64,000 nucleotides of DNA from JBBIPA01 sp963820495. GTDB lineage: Bacteria; Chloroflexota; Dehalococcoidia; GIF9; UBA5629. The translations under genes and the position numbers were made by a program. Under the pieces are notes generated by a model, which saw only the letters and a program-made list of their open reading frames with translations, was not told the DNA's origin and searched no databases. Location of the stretch: assembly GCA_963820495.1 (NCBI GenBank), contig CAWGAF010000002.1:186001-250000 (forward strand), in the 5' to 3' direction. This document shows positions 1 to 8,236 of this stretch, piece after piece (positions within the stretch are counted from its first letter, which is position 1; the number at the start of each line of letters is the position of its first letter).

Positions 1-1151
1 TAAGGAGCACCCTGGTTGGTGGTCCACATGCCGCTGCCCGGTTTGCCCATGCCTTGCATCGCACCCAGATATACCATCATTCTAGCCCATTCTGTGGCAT
101 AGGCAGCTCTGCAGGCAGCACCACCAAGCCCTCCACAGGCAAGCATGGTCTTTTTCTTAGCCCATTCTCTGGCCAGGGCTTTTATCTCGCGGGCAGGTAT
201 GCCGCTTTCTGCCTCAGCCCACTCCGGGGTTTTGGGATTGCCATCTTCTTTACCTAGAACATAGTCCTGCCATTTTTCAAAACCGTATGTCTTCTTTTTA
301 ATATATTCTTTGTCGTAGGTGTTTTCCGTAATCCAGACGTAAGCAATGGCGGCGGCAATAGCTGCATCTGTTCCTGGCCTGGGCGCCAGCCATTTATCGG
401 CATGATTAACTGCGGTGAAGTTGTAGTGAGGGTCGATGAACACCATCTTGACGCCCAGCTCTTTGAGCCAGAAGCGCCAGGGGGTGGTCTCCTGACCATT
501 GTAGATCATAGGCTCACCATCAGGATCACTGGACCAGAAAACTATCATCTCAGTATTTTTTAGTCCGTCCTCGAGGAGGTCATATTGCTCTGGGATTCCT
601 AGCCTCCAGGCATATCCGAAGGTGTGCATGGCACCCCAGTGCCAGCCTTCCCAGCTATCAGGGTTATGGTCGACGCCAGTACAGCCTAGAATTCCTATAA
701 ACCTTAAGAACGAGCTATGCCTGTAGTTGATATTACCCCAATTATGATGCGATGATGTAGTGGCTATGATTGAGCCGGGACCATAGTTAGCCTGGATACG
801 CATTACTTCCTCGCAGATAATATCCAGAGTTTTGTCCCAGCTAATGCGCTCATATCCGGATTTTCCTCTATTTTGGGGGTTTCTGTTTTTGGGGTCGTAG
901 TCCACCCTTTTCATAGGATAGAGAATCCTGTCTTTGCAATATGTCCTGGCTCTTTCGCTCAGAATATACGGGGCTAGAAGCGCTACTTTGGGAGGTGAGA
1001 ATTTCTTGCCACGAGCCTCGATAGTCCAGTAGCCAGCGTCATCAGGACTGTATTGCAGTGGTTCGATGCGGGTTATTTTCCCGTCTTTGACATAGACAAA
1101 GACAGGTCCGCCTGTAGTGCAGCTGGTAAAAACCTGTTCACCTTTTGCCAT
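1..1151 (-). CDS. Molybdopterin oxidoreductase, transhydroxylase large-subunit-like (partial, C-terminus outside window)
   Basis: The reading frame is open from an ATG at 1151 (AGGAGG just upstream) to the window edge, giving about 383 N-terminal residues of a DMSO-reductase-family molybdenum enzyme. The N-terminus lacks the CxxC-type Fe4S4 cysteines: only Cys11 and Cys72 occur before residue 100. From memory of the family, the stretches STGG/TTGGPVFVYVKDGK, EARGK, YPMKR, SSHH.WGN (H135, H136), HNPDSWEGWHWG (D165, S166) and PEQYDLLEDGLK match Pelobacter pyrogallol-phloroglucinol transhydroxylase large subunit, where the serine is the Mo ligand and the neighbouring Asp and the His are catalytic. 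The gene follows a liv-type ABC importer on the same strand, so its substrate may be what that importer brings in. No Fe-S small subunit is visible; it could lie beyond position 1. Family is secure; substrate is not known. Confidence 0.85.
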   Translation of the reverse strand, partial: MAKGEQVFTSCTTGGPVFVYVKDGKITRIEPLQYSPDDAGYWTIEARGKKFSPPKVALLAPYILSERARTYCKDRILYPMKRVDYDPKNRNPQNRGKSGYERISWDKTLDIICEEVMRIQANYGPGSIIATTSSHHNWGNINYRHSSFLRFIGILGCTGVDHNPDSWEGWHWGAMHTFGYAWRLGIPEQYDLLEDGLKNTEMIVFWSSDPDGEPMIYNGQETTPWRFWLKELGVKMVFIDPHYNFTAVNHADKWLAPRPGTDAAIAAAIAYVWITENTYDKEYIKKKTYGFEKWQDYVLGKEDGNPKTPEWAEAESGIPAREIKALAREWAKKKTMLACGGLGGAACRAAYATEWARMMVYLGAMQGMGKPGSGMWTTNQGAP

Positions 1152-1292
1152 AACTTGCCTCCTCTAAATTGTTCTTATGAGTTTTTTGTAGTATTTAAAT
1201 ACAATTATAATTAATAAACAATTTGGCAGAGGGCGGTTTTCGATACTTCTATATAGTACTTTTCGTATTATATTATATATTATACGGTAATA

Positions 1293-2270
1293 TTATATAA
1301 ATCGCTTGCTAGCCAGTCGTTCTAAAGAATGGTAGAATTTAGTCTTGCGTAAAATTCCCACTATACCTTGTGGGGAGATTAACATGATGACAACCAGTAT
1401 GATACCCTGGATAAGAAGACTAAACCCAGCGTATCTTGCCAGCAAGAAGTAGAGTATGACTACTATGATTGTGCCTATGATAGGGCCACCTTCAGTGCGT
1501 AGACCTCCTATAACAGTAGCCAGCAATATTAGCATTGTCCATTTTACATTAAAGGTAGCGGATGGTTCTATATATCCCTGGTATATATAGAAGATGGCTC
1601 CTGCTATGCCAGTGATGACAGCAGCGATGACGAAGGGATAAACTTTAATTCGGAATGTATCTACTCCACAACTTGCTGCGGCCTTCTCATTATCACGGAT
1701 TGACGCTAAGCCTAGTCCCAATTTTGATTTCAGGATTAGACGCATTACGATTGCAGACACTATGGCAATGGCAAAAGCCATCCAATAAATATGTGCCATG
1801 CTTACGTCAGTGATTTCTTTTATCATATAACCTGCACCAGCACCGTGTAGCTCTCCTCCGACAGGTTTCCACAGGTAGAATACTATACGTAGTGCTTCAG
1901 GGACAACCAGTGTACCAATGGCAAAATAAACGCCGCTAAGCCTGAAAACAGGGAAGGATATAAGAATAGCAAAAATTCCAGCTACGGCAGCTCCGCCTAT
2001 AAGTCCTGCCCACCAGGGCACACCAACCCAGGTACCTATTGCCACCGTATAACCTGCTAGTCCGAGGAAAGCAGGCTGACAGAGTGAAATCAGGCCGGTG
2101 TAGCCTGCGAGTAGATTCCACATGTTAGACATAGCCAGATAAATCAGGAAGAGGAAAAAGTATAGAGTCCACTCTTTGGGAAGGTTAAGTACAGGTAGCA
2201 GGGCAAGTATGATTACTACTACTGCTATTATTATCCATCCTGATGTCAATCTGTCGGTTAGAGCTTTCAT
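1293..2270 (-). CDS. livM: Branched-chain amino acid-type ABC transporter permease LivM
   Basis: Very hydrophobic protein of about 325 residues with the LivM pattern (GLISLCQPAFLGLAGYT near the start, then the conserved SIRDNEKAAASCGV loop that contacts the ATPase). It forms half of the membrane channel of a HAAT-family importer with LivH. I place the start at the ATG at 2270, six codons inside the longest frame, because AGGAG lies 5 nt upstream, within the last codons of livH. Translation is therefore probably coupled to livH. It is the last transporter gene before the molybdopterin enzyme. Substrate cannot be read from the permease; this family also carries urea, amides and aromatic acids. 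Confidence 0.93.
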   Translation of the reverse strand: MKALTDRLTSGWIIIAVVVIILALLPVLNLPKEWTLYFFLFLIYLAMSNMWNLLAGYTGLISLCQPAFLGLAGYTVAIGTWVGVPWWAGLIGGAAVAGIFAILISFPVFRLSGVYFAIGTLVVPEALRIVFYLWKPVGGELHGAGAGYMIKEITDVSMAHIYWMAFAIAIVSAIVMRLILKSKLGLGLASIRDNEKAAASCGVDTFRIKVYPFVIAAVITGIAGAIFYIYQGYIEPSATFNVKWTMLILLATVIGGLRTEGGPIIGTIIVVILYFLLARYAGFSLLIQGIILVVIMLISPQGIVGILRKTKFYHSLERLASKRFI

Positions 2271-2277
2271 TTTTCTC

Positions 2278-3141
2278 CTAGCGACCAAATAAACCTTGTG
2301 GCCTGATGGCCAATATCACCAGTACTATTACATAAACAACTAGCATTTGGGTAGCGGGTCCTAGGAAAGTTCCTGCCAGGGTTTGAGCTATTCCTAAGAT
2401 TAAGCCACCAAGCAATGTGCCAAATATACTACCTAGGCCTCCTATGATTACCACGCCGAAGGCGATTATAAGAAACTGCGTTCCTGATGTTGGAGTGAAC
2501 GGGAAGGTCATGCCTAGGAAAACGCCAGCGATAGCAGCGGAGACCATAGCAATAGCAAAGGCAAAGCCATATACTAGATTAGTATTTATTCCCATTAACT
2601 TGGCTGCTCTTTTATTTTGGGATGCAGCGGTAATAGCTTTTCCTAAGTAGGTTCTGGTAAGGAACGTGCGGAGGGCTAGCATAACTATAACGGCAGCAAC
2701 AAGATCAAGTATATATGTGACTGGAAGTTGGAATATGACAAGATCAAGACTGTCAGGTAAATAAGGAGGAATCTCTAAACCGCGGGAAAGAGGTGTGAAT
2801 ACAATCTGCATGGAATTTTGAATTACTAGGGCAATGCCGAAGGCAATTATCAGTGGAGCTTCTCCTGATATTCCAAATGCGCGTCCCATGAGATACTTTT
2901 GAATGGCAAAACCTATGCCGAACATTACTGGTATGCATATAACCAGGCTTAGAACGGGGTCCATGCCCAAATAGGTAACTATGGCATAGGCAATATAGCT
3001 ACCCAAGATAACAAGGTCTCCATGGGCCAGGTTGATCAACCTCATTACCCCGAAGACCATGGAAAGCCCCAAGGCAATCAAGGCGTATAAACCACCCAGC
3101 AGCAGTCCCATTACTATCGGGGAAAGTATGTCAACTGTCAT
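2278..3141 (-). CDS. livH: Branched-chain amino acid-type ABC transporter permease LivH
   Basis: A 287-residue hydrophobic protein with the typical LivH start (GLLLGGLYALIALGLSMVFG, then NLAHGD) and a C-terminal GGLGSIFGTLLGGLILG segment. It pairs with LivM to form the channel. The start at 3141 lies 17 bp after the end of livF and is preceded only by a weak AGGA, so it probably depends on translation of the upstream gene. Gene order on the minus strand is SBP, livG, livF, livH, livM. Family assignment is firm; ligand unknown. Confidence 0.93.
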   Translation of the reverse strand: MTVDILSPIVMGLLLGGLYALIALGLSMVFGVMRLINLAHGDLVILGSYIAYAIVTYLGMDPVLSLVICIPVMFGIGFAIQKYLMGRAFGISGEAPLIIAFGIALVIQNSMQIVFTPLSRGLEIPPYLPDSLDLVIFQLPVTYILDLVAAVIVMLALRTFLTRTYLGKAITAASQNKRAAKLMGINTNLVYGFAFAIAMVSAAIAGVFLGMTFPFTPTSGTQFLIIAFGVVIIGGLGSIFGTLLGGLILGIAQTLAGTFLGPATQMLVVYVIVLVILAIRPQGLFGR

Positions 3142-3158
3142 CTATATAATATCCTTAA

Positions 3159-3878
3159 TCATATACCGAAGTAGGCCTTTTTAACTTCTTCTTCTTCTCT
3201 AAGCTGAGCAGCGGTGCCACTTAAGGTTACACGCCCTGTTTCTAATATATATGCTCGATCTGCTTCCTGAAGAGTGCGCCTTACATTCTGTTCTACGAAC
3301 AGTATGGTGATGCCAGTCTCCCTGATTTCTTTCAAGGCTTTGAATAATTCATTTATTACTATGGGAGCTAAACCAAGCGACATTTCGTCGAGAAGCATTA
3401 GTTTGGGGTCTGACATTAAACCGCGTGCAACTACCAGCATTTGCTGCTCGCCACCGCTGAGCGTTTTAGCTGTTTGCTTCTTTCTTTTTTCTAATATGGG
3501 GAAGTGCTGATAGACTCTCTTGAGGTTTTCTTTTTTCTTGTATCTTGCTCTACGACCATATGAACCTATTATGATATTATCTATGACGCTCATTTCAGGG
3601 AAGATTCCTCTTCCTTCTGGGATCTGCGTGATGCCTATTTCGACTACCTCGTGAGGTTCTGAGTTGGTGATATCCTTTCCTTCAAATTCGATCTTGCCCT
3701 TGGTAGGATGCAGCAAGCCTGATATCGTGTCCAGCAGGGTAGATTTACCTGCTGTGTTGGCGCCAATAAGTGCCAGCATTTCACCATTTCTCACTTCCAA
3801 TGATATGTCCCAGAGCGCTTGGAAAGTGCTATGGAATACGTCTATATTACTAACTTTCAATAATACTTCTTGAGTCAT
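3159..3878 (-). CDS. livF: ABC transporter ATP-binding protein LivF
   Basis: A 239-residue ATPase of the LivF type. Visible motifs are Walker A GANTAGKST, the signature LSGGEQQMLVVARGL, Walker B LMLLDEMSLGLAP and the switch histidine region ILFVEQNVRR (Q replaces H, as is usual in LivF). It energises import through LivH/LivM in partnership with LivG. It lies 27 bp after livG and 17 bp before livH, within the same operon. The signature motif here is canonical, in contrast to LivG next door. Confidence 0.94.
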   Translation of the reverse strand: MTQEVLLKVSNIDVFHSTFQALWDISLEVRNGEMLALIGANTAGKSTLLDTISGLLHPTKGKIEFEGKDITNSEPHEVVEIGITQIPEGRGIFPEMSVIDNIIIGSYGRRARYKKKENLKRVYQHFPILEKRKKQTAKTLSGGEQQMLVVARGLMSDPKLMLLDEMSLGLAPIVINELFKALKEIRETGITILFVEQNVRRTLQEADRAYILETGRVTLSGTAAQLREEEEVKKAYFGI

Positions 3879-3905
3879 TTTATATTAACGAATATTATTG
3901 CTAAC

Positions 3906-4625
3906 TCATGCGCCGAAGTAAGCTTCAATTACCTTGCTATCCTCCATTACCTCCTTGGGCTTGCCTTCGGCGATTTTCATTCCTTTATCTATAACTATAA
4001 TTCTATCCACGGCATTAACCATTACCTTCATAACATGCTCAACCAAGACAACTGTTTTGCCCATTTGGCGTATTGATTCTATAGTGGTTAATATTCTGGG
4101 TATTTCCGCTTCGGTTGAACCTGCAGCTACTTCATCGAGTAGCATCAAATCGGGATTACGAGCTAATGCCCTGGCTAGTTCCAGTTTTTTAAGAGATAGT
4201 ATGGGTAAATCTCCCGCCATAGTATCTTTTTTCTCGGCAAGATTTACCAGGTCAAAAATCTTGTCGTCTTCAAGCTCAGCTTCACTTTTCTTGATTTGTC
4301 TACCATATAGCGCTGAGACAAGCAGGTTATCTCGGACTGATAAGGTAACAAAAGGTTGGGGTATCTGATAAGTCCTGGAGATTCCCAAATGGCAGGTTTT
4401 GTGTGATGGACAATTAGTGATGTCATTTCCTTTATATATAATTTTACCGTGGTCAGGAGCATATTCGCCAGCTATGATATTCAGCAGAGTTGTTTTCCCA
4501 GCACCGTTGGGTCCCATCAAGCCGACGACTTCACCAGCATATACGTCAAAACTCACATCTTTAAGTGCGATTATTCCGCCAAAATGCTTGGTTATTCCTT
4601 GAATTGAGAGGAGTGGTTCATTCAT
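3906..4625 (-). CDS. livG: ABC transporter ATP-binding protein LivG with degenerate signature motif
   Basis: A 239-residue ATPase of the LivG type: Walker A GPNGAGKTT, the family segment GISRTYQIPQPF with the Q-loop, Walker B LMLLDEVAAG and a C-terminal VLVEHVMKVMV switch region. Oddly, the ABC signature, usually like LSYGxQ or LPYGxQ before the ELARAL helix, reads LPILSLKKLELARAL, so the glycine and glutamine are missing. DEVAAG also replaces DEPAAG. The partner LivF keeps a standard LSGGE, so the heterodimer probably has one normal and one impaired ATP site. It follows the SBP gene after about 200 bp that contain a hairpin. Confidence 0.92.
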   Translation of the reverse strand: MNEPLLSIQGITKHFGGIIALKDVSFDVYAGEVVGLMGPNGAGKTTLLNIIAGEYAPDHGKIIYKGNDITNCPSHKTCHLGISRTYQIPQPFVTLSVRDNLLVSALYGRQIKKSEAELEDDKIFDLVNLAEKKDTMAGDLPILSLKKLELARALARNPDLMLLDEVAAGSTEAEIPRILTTIESIRQMGKTVVLVEHVMKVMVNAVDRIIVIDKGMKIAEGKPKEVMEDSKVIEAYFGA

Positions 4626-4772
4626 ATTTGTTAAGTGGCATTATAGCTTTTTTAGTATGCTGAACTGGTTACCGGCATAAACAATATACGATTATAATTG
4701 GTTATTATAGTCGTGTCAATATATTAGATAAGTACTTTTTTATCATTACGTAATCTTGCGAACCCAGGCGAA

Positions 4773-4797
4773 GGCCCCTCCCCCGAAGAGAGGGGCC
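4773..4797 (-). terminator. Strong hairpin between the SBP gene and livG (possible attenuating terminator)
   Basis: Perfect 8-bp GC-rich stem (4773-4780 with 4790-4797) and a 9-nt loop. On the plus strand it is followed by a run of T (4799-4804); on the minus strand, the coding direction, only TT follows. It sits 30 bp beyond the stop of the SBP gene. In solute-binding operons such a hairpin often lowers expression of the membrane genes relative to the SBP or stabilises the SBP mRNA 3' end. Direction of action is uncertain. Confidence 0.55.
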
Positions 4798-4827
4798 ATT
4801 TTTTACAATTTACCTCTGAGTTTCAGA

Positions 4828-6150
4828 TTACTGCTTGTACTTAATAGGAAACTCCCATTCAGCAGTAGCTGCTAAGTCATCGTTAACAGAGAGTACTACT
4901 GGGTTTTCATACTTATATGGCTTATCTACGCTTACCCACTGACCAAATGCCACCGGGACGCGGCTGTAGTTATCTTTGTCAAACGCTACGCGGCTATAAA
5001 TTGTCACCAGATCGGTGGTCTTTAAAGCGGCATTAACTTTTTCTGGGTCTACAGAGCCGGCTCTCTTGATGGCATCTGCCAGGACCTGGACGGCAGCATA
5101 GCCGAAGCCAAGGTTCTGGCTATAACCGAGGTTGGTATCTTTCACGTATCTATCGGCGAGTGACTGTGGCGTAGTGCCGCCGATACCTTTGCAGTTCTTT
5201 ATGCCAGGGTTCCAGAACATTTCGTTGCTGACGCCATGGGCAAGGTTGCCACCCCAGGATACAACGTCATCATAGAATACTGCTGCCCTGGTAGCGAAGG
5301 CATCCTTAGGCTTATAACCCATTGCCATGGCCTGTTTCCACAGTGCGGCAAAGACAGGGCCAGGGCTGTTTGACCAGAATGATTCGCAGCCGGCATCCTT
5401 CCATTCTTTAATAAGGGTTGAAAAGTCAGTAGTTTCTAGTGGTACAAGTCCGAATTCCTTATCTACTTTATAGACATCGAACCCCTTCTCTTTCATGAGC
5501 GGAGTGATTGACATGTACCATCCCCTGCCGTCTGGTTCATCGGTGGCAAAGGCTGCTACTTTCATATTAGTGGTTGCCAGGCTGCTGAGGGCTTTTAGAT
5601 AGGCATCTGCCATGGTGAAGCCTGGTTTACCGTGGCGGTAGTCACCCTCTGGAGCAGGTGTGGCTATAGCAAAACTGATAGACCAAGTATGGGTCCAGGG
5701 CTTTGGTGCTTCCCCTTTGAGTGTCATCCAGGACTCGTAGGGACCGTTACCAGTAATATGCGGGATGCCGTACTGTTCGCATTTGATAGCTGCTTGAGAT
5801 CTAATATGGGGTGGGTCGATGCCGTTGACTATAAATTGTGCTTTATCGCTAAGAATCAGAGATTCAGTTAAAGTCGCTGTTTTGTTAGGATCGCTCTCGT
5901 TATCTACGACAATAAGTTTGATGGGCATCTTGGTTCCGCCTACGTCGATACCGCCCTGCTTGTTGATGTCCTCAACAGCATACTGGACCCCGTAAGAGCC
6001 ACCCTGCCCAAAACCGGCGAACATACCAGTTTTCGTGGCACACATGCCGACTCTAATCTCTTGCCCAGTCGGTGCCGCTGGAGCGCAGCCGCTTAAGGCC
6101 AAGCCAACTACCAGCGCAATTGCTACAATGGTTAACAATAATTTTTTCAC
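4828..6150 (-). CDS. ABC transporter substrate-binding lipoprotein (liv/HAAT family)
   Basis: A 440-residue periplasmic-binding-protein-like lipoprotein. The signal peptide MKKLLLTIVAIALVVGLAL ends in a lipobox LSGC, so the mature protein is lipid-anchored. The mature part begins with the HAAT pattern (IRVGMCATKTGMFAGFGQ, then a YAVEDINKQGGIDVGG segment). The start is a GTG with GGAGG upstream. It heads the liv operon and should deliver ligand to LivH/LivM. It is a clear paralogue of the divergent SBP at 6751-8118 (shared SGFG/AGFG, DINxxGGIDVGG, GLVP(L/M)ETTDFS and CxSxWxNxPGPVF-type segments). The ligand cannot be stated; the neighbouring transhydroxylase-like enzyme suggests a small aromatic or amino acid. 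Confidence 0.92.
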   Translation of the reverse strand: MKKLLLTIVAIALVVGLALSGCAPAAPTGQEIRVGMCATKTGMFAGFGQGGSYGVQYAVEDINKQGGIDVGGTKMPIKLIVVDNESDPNKTATLTESLILSDKAQFIVNGIDPPHIRSQAAIKCEQYGIPHITGNGPYESWMTLKGEAPKPWTHTWSISFAIATPAPEGDYRHGKPGFTMADAYLKALSSLATTNMKVAAFATDEPDGRGWYMSITPLMKEKGFDVYKVDKEFGLVPLETTDFSTLIKEWKDAGCESFWSNSPGPVFAALWKQAMAMGYKPKDAFATRAAVFYDDVVSWGGNLAHGVSNEMFWNPGIKNCKGIGGTTPQSLADRYVKDTNLGYSQNLGFGYAAVQVLADAIKRAGSVDPEKVNAALKTTDLVTIYSRVAFDKDNYSRVPVAFGQWVSVDKPYKYENPVVLSVNDDLAATAEWEFPIKYKQ

Positions 6151-6211
6151 TACTACACTCCTCCTTTCCGGTATTTTAAGATAGTATGTTGGATATTAAT
6201 TAAACTATTAA

Positions 6212-6233
6212 CTATGTCATATCTCACCTCCTT
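6212..6233 (-). promoter_or_regulatory. Consensus ribosome-binding site followed by a two-codon leader ORF (Met-Thr-stop)
   Basis: On the minus strand AAGGAGGTGA (6233-6224), fully complementary to the 16S anti-SD, is followed after 3 nt by ATG ACA TAG (6220-6212). The first gene on that strand starts 62 nt further on at GTG 6150 with its own GGAGG. This is seen directly. A role as a minimal leader ORF that affects mRNA stability or translation of the SBP is an inference; it could be chance in an AT-rich leader. Confidence 0.4.
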
Positions 6234-6302
6234 ATAGGCTTTCCCTAGCTAATTGTTGCTATCCTTCTATATGATATGCAATAGGTGGTTTGAAAATAAA
6301 GC

Positions 6303-6346
6303 AAGCTCTGCCTTTATATTTAATAGGTAATTAAGAGGCAGAGCTT
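6303..6346. repeat. 11-bp inverted repeat in the SBP divergent region
   Basis: AAGCTCTGCCT at 6303-6313 is exactly complementary to AGGCAGAGCTT at 6336-6346, with a 22-nt AT-rich spacer. It could fold in the leader of the minus-strand SBP transcript or be a protein-binding dyad. No T-run follows in either direction, so a terminator is less likely. Confidence 0.45.
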
Positions 6347-6520
6347 ATCAAAACATTCAGGAACAGACCATTTGAACCTCCACCCAAAATACTAATTCCT
6401 TTTAATTAAAATCAGAAGTAAATTTCTATGCTAACTTGACATAAATAATAATGCTGTTTTTCTAATCCAAATCTAGGTCTCAGCTAATATTCTATCACGA
6501 TTGTCAATAGTTTAAGCCTC

Positions 6521-6547
6521 TTGACAGCAGATTTATAACAGTATAAT
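6521..6547 (+). promoter_or_regulatory. Putative sigma70 promoter for the second SBP gene
   Basis: TTGACA at 6521-6526 and TATAAT at 6542-6547 are both full consensus hexamers, but the 15-bp spacer is short. It would give a leader of roughly 200 nt before the TTG start at 6751. Confidence 0.45.
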
Positions 6548-6750
6548 CTTATGCTATTCGAGAAACTGGTGTGTTTAAGGCAATTCCTGCGGTTGCTATT
6601 GGCAATATCCAGTAATTTGATGTGGCAAGGCGAGGATACAATGGCTGTACTATGACATAGTGACTTTGGAAAGGGGGTGATAGATATAGAGATTAGTTAA
6701 AATTTAGTAGGCGGTAATTATATTGCATATTTAAAAGGGGGGTAGTTATT

Positions 6751-8118
6751 TTGAAAAAAATCTTAATATCTTTAGTAGTTGTAGCGATGGTAATTGCTCT
6801 TGCTTTAGGCGCCTGTGCACCCGCGCCAGCACCCGCGCCAGCACCAGGACCAGCACCAACACCAGGACCAGCACCAGCCGGAGAAATCATTCTGGGTAAT
6901 GTGGAGGCACAAACCGGCATGTACTCTGGTTTTGGTGAAGGCGATACATTCGGTGTCAAGGCAGCGGTCGATGATATTAATGCGCTGGGTGGGATTGATG
7001 TCGGGGGACAGAAGATGAAAGTCAAACTTGTTCAGCTTAATTGTGAAAGCGACCCACCCAAGGTTGGCAGTCTTTCAGAAGACTTAATAACTCGCGAAAA
7101 AATCAATGCTCTGGTATTCGGTGTTACTCCGCCGCCTATGTGGTCTACTGGAGCTGCCGTTGCTGAGAAATACCAGATTCCGTGCATTATTGGAGGTGGT
7201 CCGCTGGAACCGTCAATGGCTCTGCGGTCGTCCATTACACCTCCATGGCAATACTGGTGGATGAGCGGTTTTGCCATTGTTGTTCCACCAGAACAAGGTG
7301 ACGATTTCAGGTCGGGTAAACCAGGATATACTATCAAAGATACCTGGCTCACCTATCTGGATAAGTTTGCTGATAAGACCAACAAAGTGGCTGGTGTTTT
7401 TGCTACTGACGATTCCGATGGAGGAGCCTGGTATTCACTCTTCCCGGGCGTACTCGCGGACTATGGTTTGAGAGTCGTAGGCGCGGAAAAGAAACTTGGC
7501 CTGGTACCGATGGAAACAACTGACTTCAGCTCGATAATCAAGGAATGGAAAGATCAGAACGTTGAAATCCTCTGGGGCAATTGCCCTGGTCCTGTTTTTG
7601 GCGCCATGTGGAAACAGGCTGTGGGCATGGGTTTTAAACCGAAGATAGTTCAGATCGGGAGAGCCCCGCTATTCTATGTTGACGCAATATCCTGGGGTCC
7701 TGAACTTTCAGCGGGTATAGGCGTTGAAACATGGTGGACCCCAGCGTACGGGGAATGTACAGGCTATGGCGGTACAACTCCGGAGTCCTTATTTGAAAGA
7801 TGGACTAAGGAGAAACAGCAACCGATGAACCCAGCTATCGGTCTGGGTTACCATAGCGTTCAAATTACTCTTGAGGCTATCAGGAAAGCTGGCTCACTTG
7901 ATCCAGGCATGATTAATGCGGCTATCGGCAACATCGATATGAGTACAATGTGTCATCGAGTCAAATTCAATGCGGACCACTACAGTAGACAACCAATCTT
8001 CTTCTGTCAATGGTTCAAGACAAATACTCCTCAGAAATTGGAGAATAAAGTAGTTTATTCTGCGCATGATTTCTTGCCTGCTGAAGCTGCTCCTATATTC
8101 CCTAAGACCTATGATTAG
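6751..8118 (+). CDS. ABC transporter substrate-binding lipoprotein (liv/HAAT family), second copy
   Basis: A 455-residue SBP starting at TTG with a strong AAAAGGGGGG site. The signal peptide ends in the lipobox LGAC. Immediately after the lipidated cysteine is a Pro-Ala-rich linker of about 20 residues (APAPAPAP, PGPAPTPGPAP), which would hold the binding domain away from the membrane. The mature domain begins IILGNVEAQTGMYSGFG, then AAVDDINALGGIDVGGQ. It is paralogous to the SBP at 4828-6150 but transcribed away from it and has no transporter genes of its own, so it probably shares the LivHMGF channel with a different or overlapping ligand. Confidence 0.92.
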   Translation: MKKILISLVVVAMVIALALGACAPAPAPAPAPGPAPTPGPAPAGEIILGNVEAQTGMYSGFGEGDTFGVKAAVDDINALGGIDVGGQKMKVKLVQLNCESDPPKVGSLSEDLITREKINALVFGVTPPPMWSTGAAVAEKYQIPCIIGGGPLEPSMALRSSITPPWQYWWMSGFAIVVPPEQGDDFRSGKPGYTIKDTWLTYLDKFADKTNKVAGVFATDDSDGGAWYSLFPGVLADYGLRVVGAEKKLGLVPMETTDFSSIIKEWKDQNVEILWGNCPGPVFGAMWKQAVGMGFKPKIVQIGRAPLFYVDAISWGPELSAGIGVETWWTPAYGECTGYGGTTPESLFERWTKEKQQPMNPAIGLGYHSVQITLEAIRKAGSLDPGMINAAIGNIDMSTMCHRVKFNADHYSRQPIFFCQWFKTNTPQKLENKVVYSAHDFLPAEAAPIFPKTYD

Positions 8119-8139
8119 GAAAGTCAAATAAATCAAAAC

Positions 8140-8178
8140 GGAACCGATATGGTGGCTCATGTCCACCATATCGGTTCC
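8140..8178. repeat. Perfect 16-bp palindrome with 7-nt loop
   Basis: GGAACCGATATGGTGG (8140-8155) and its exact complement CCACCATATCGGTTCC (8163-8178) flank CTCATGT. It lies 21 bp beyond the stop of the SBP gene. On the minus strand the stem is followed by CGTTTTGATTTATTTG, so it may terminate minus-strand transcription; on plus no T-run follows. It lies just beyond the 3' side of an IS3 OrfA remnant and may instead be a mobile-element end. Confidence 0.6.
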
Positions 8179-8236
8179 TGAACCAAAGGTGCCAGATTTT
8201 GTTAGTGCCCTGGGTTATTGCTGTGGTGGGTGTTTT

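Larger units (their letters stand above)
6151..6750. other. 600-bp divergent intergenic region between the two SBP genes
   Basis: No protein-coding gene seen. It must carry promoters for both SBP genes. It contains a perfect Shine-Dalgarno with a two-codon ORF on minus (6212-6233), an 11-bp inverted repeat (6303-6346) and a sigma70-like promoter on plus (6521-6547), listed separately. The plus-strand SBP starts at TTG 6751 behind AAAAGGGGGG. Confidence 0.6.

Noticed and set aside
1152..1292. AT-rich near-palindrome around 1265-1287
   Set aside because: The two arms do not match exactly and such TA-rich dyads arise easily by chance.
6815..7018. Frame within the Ala-Pro repeat region in the second SBP gene
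   Set aside because: It is a shadow produced by the repetitive GC-rich linker; the SBP frame is clearly the coding one.
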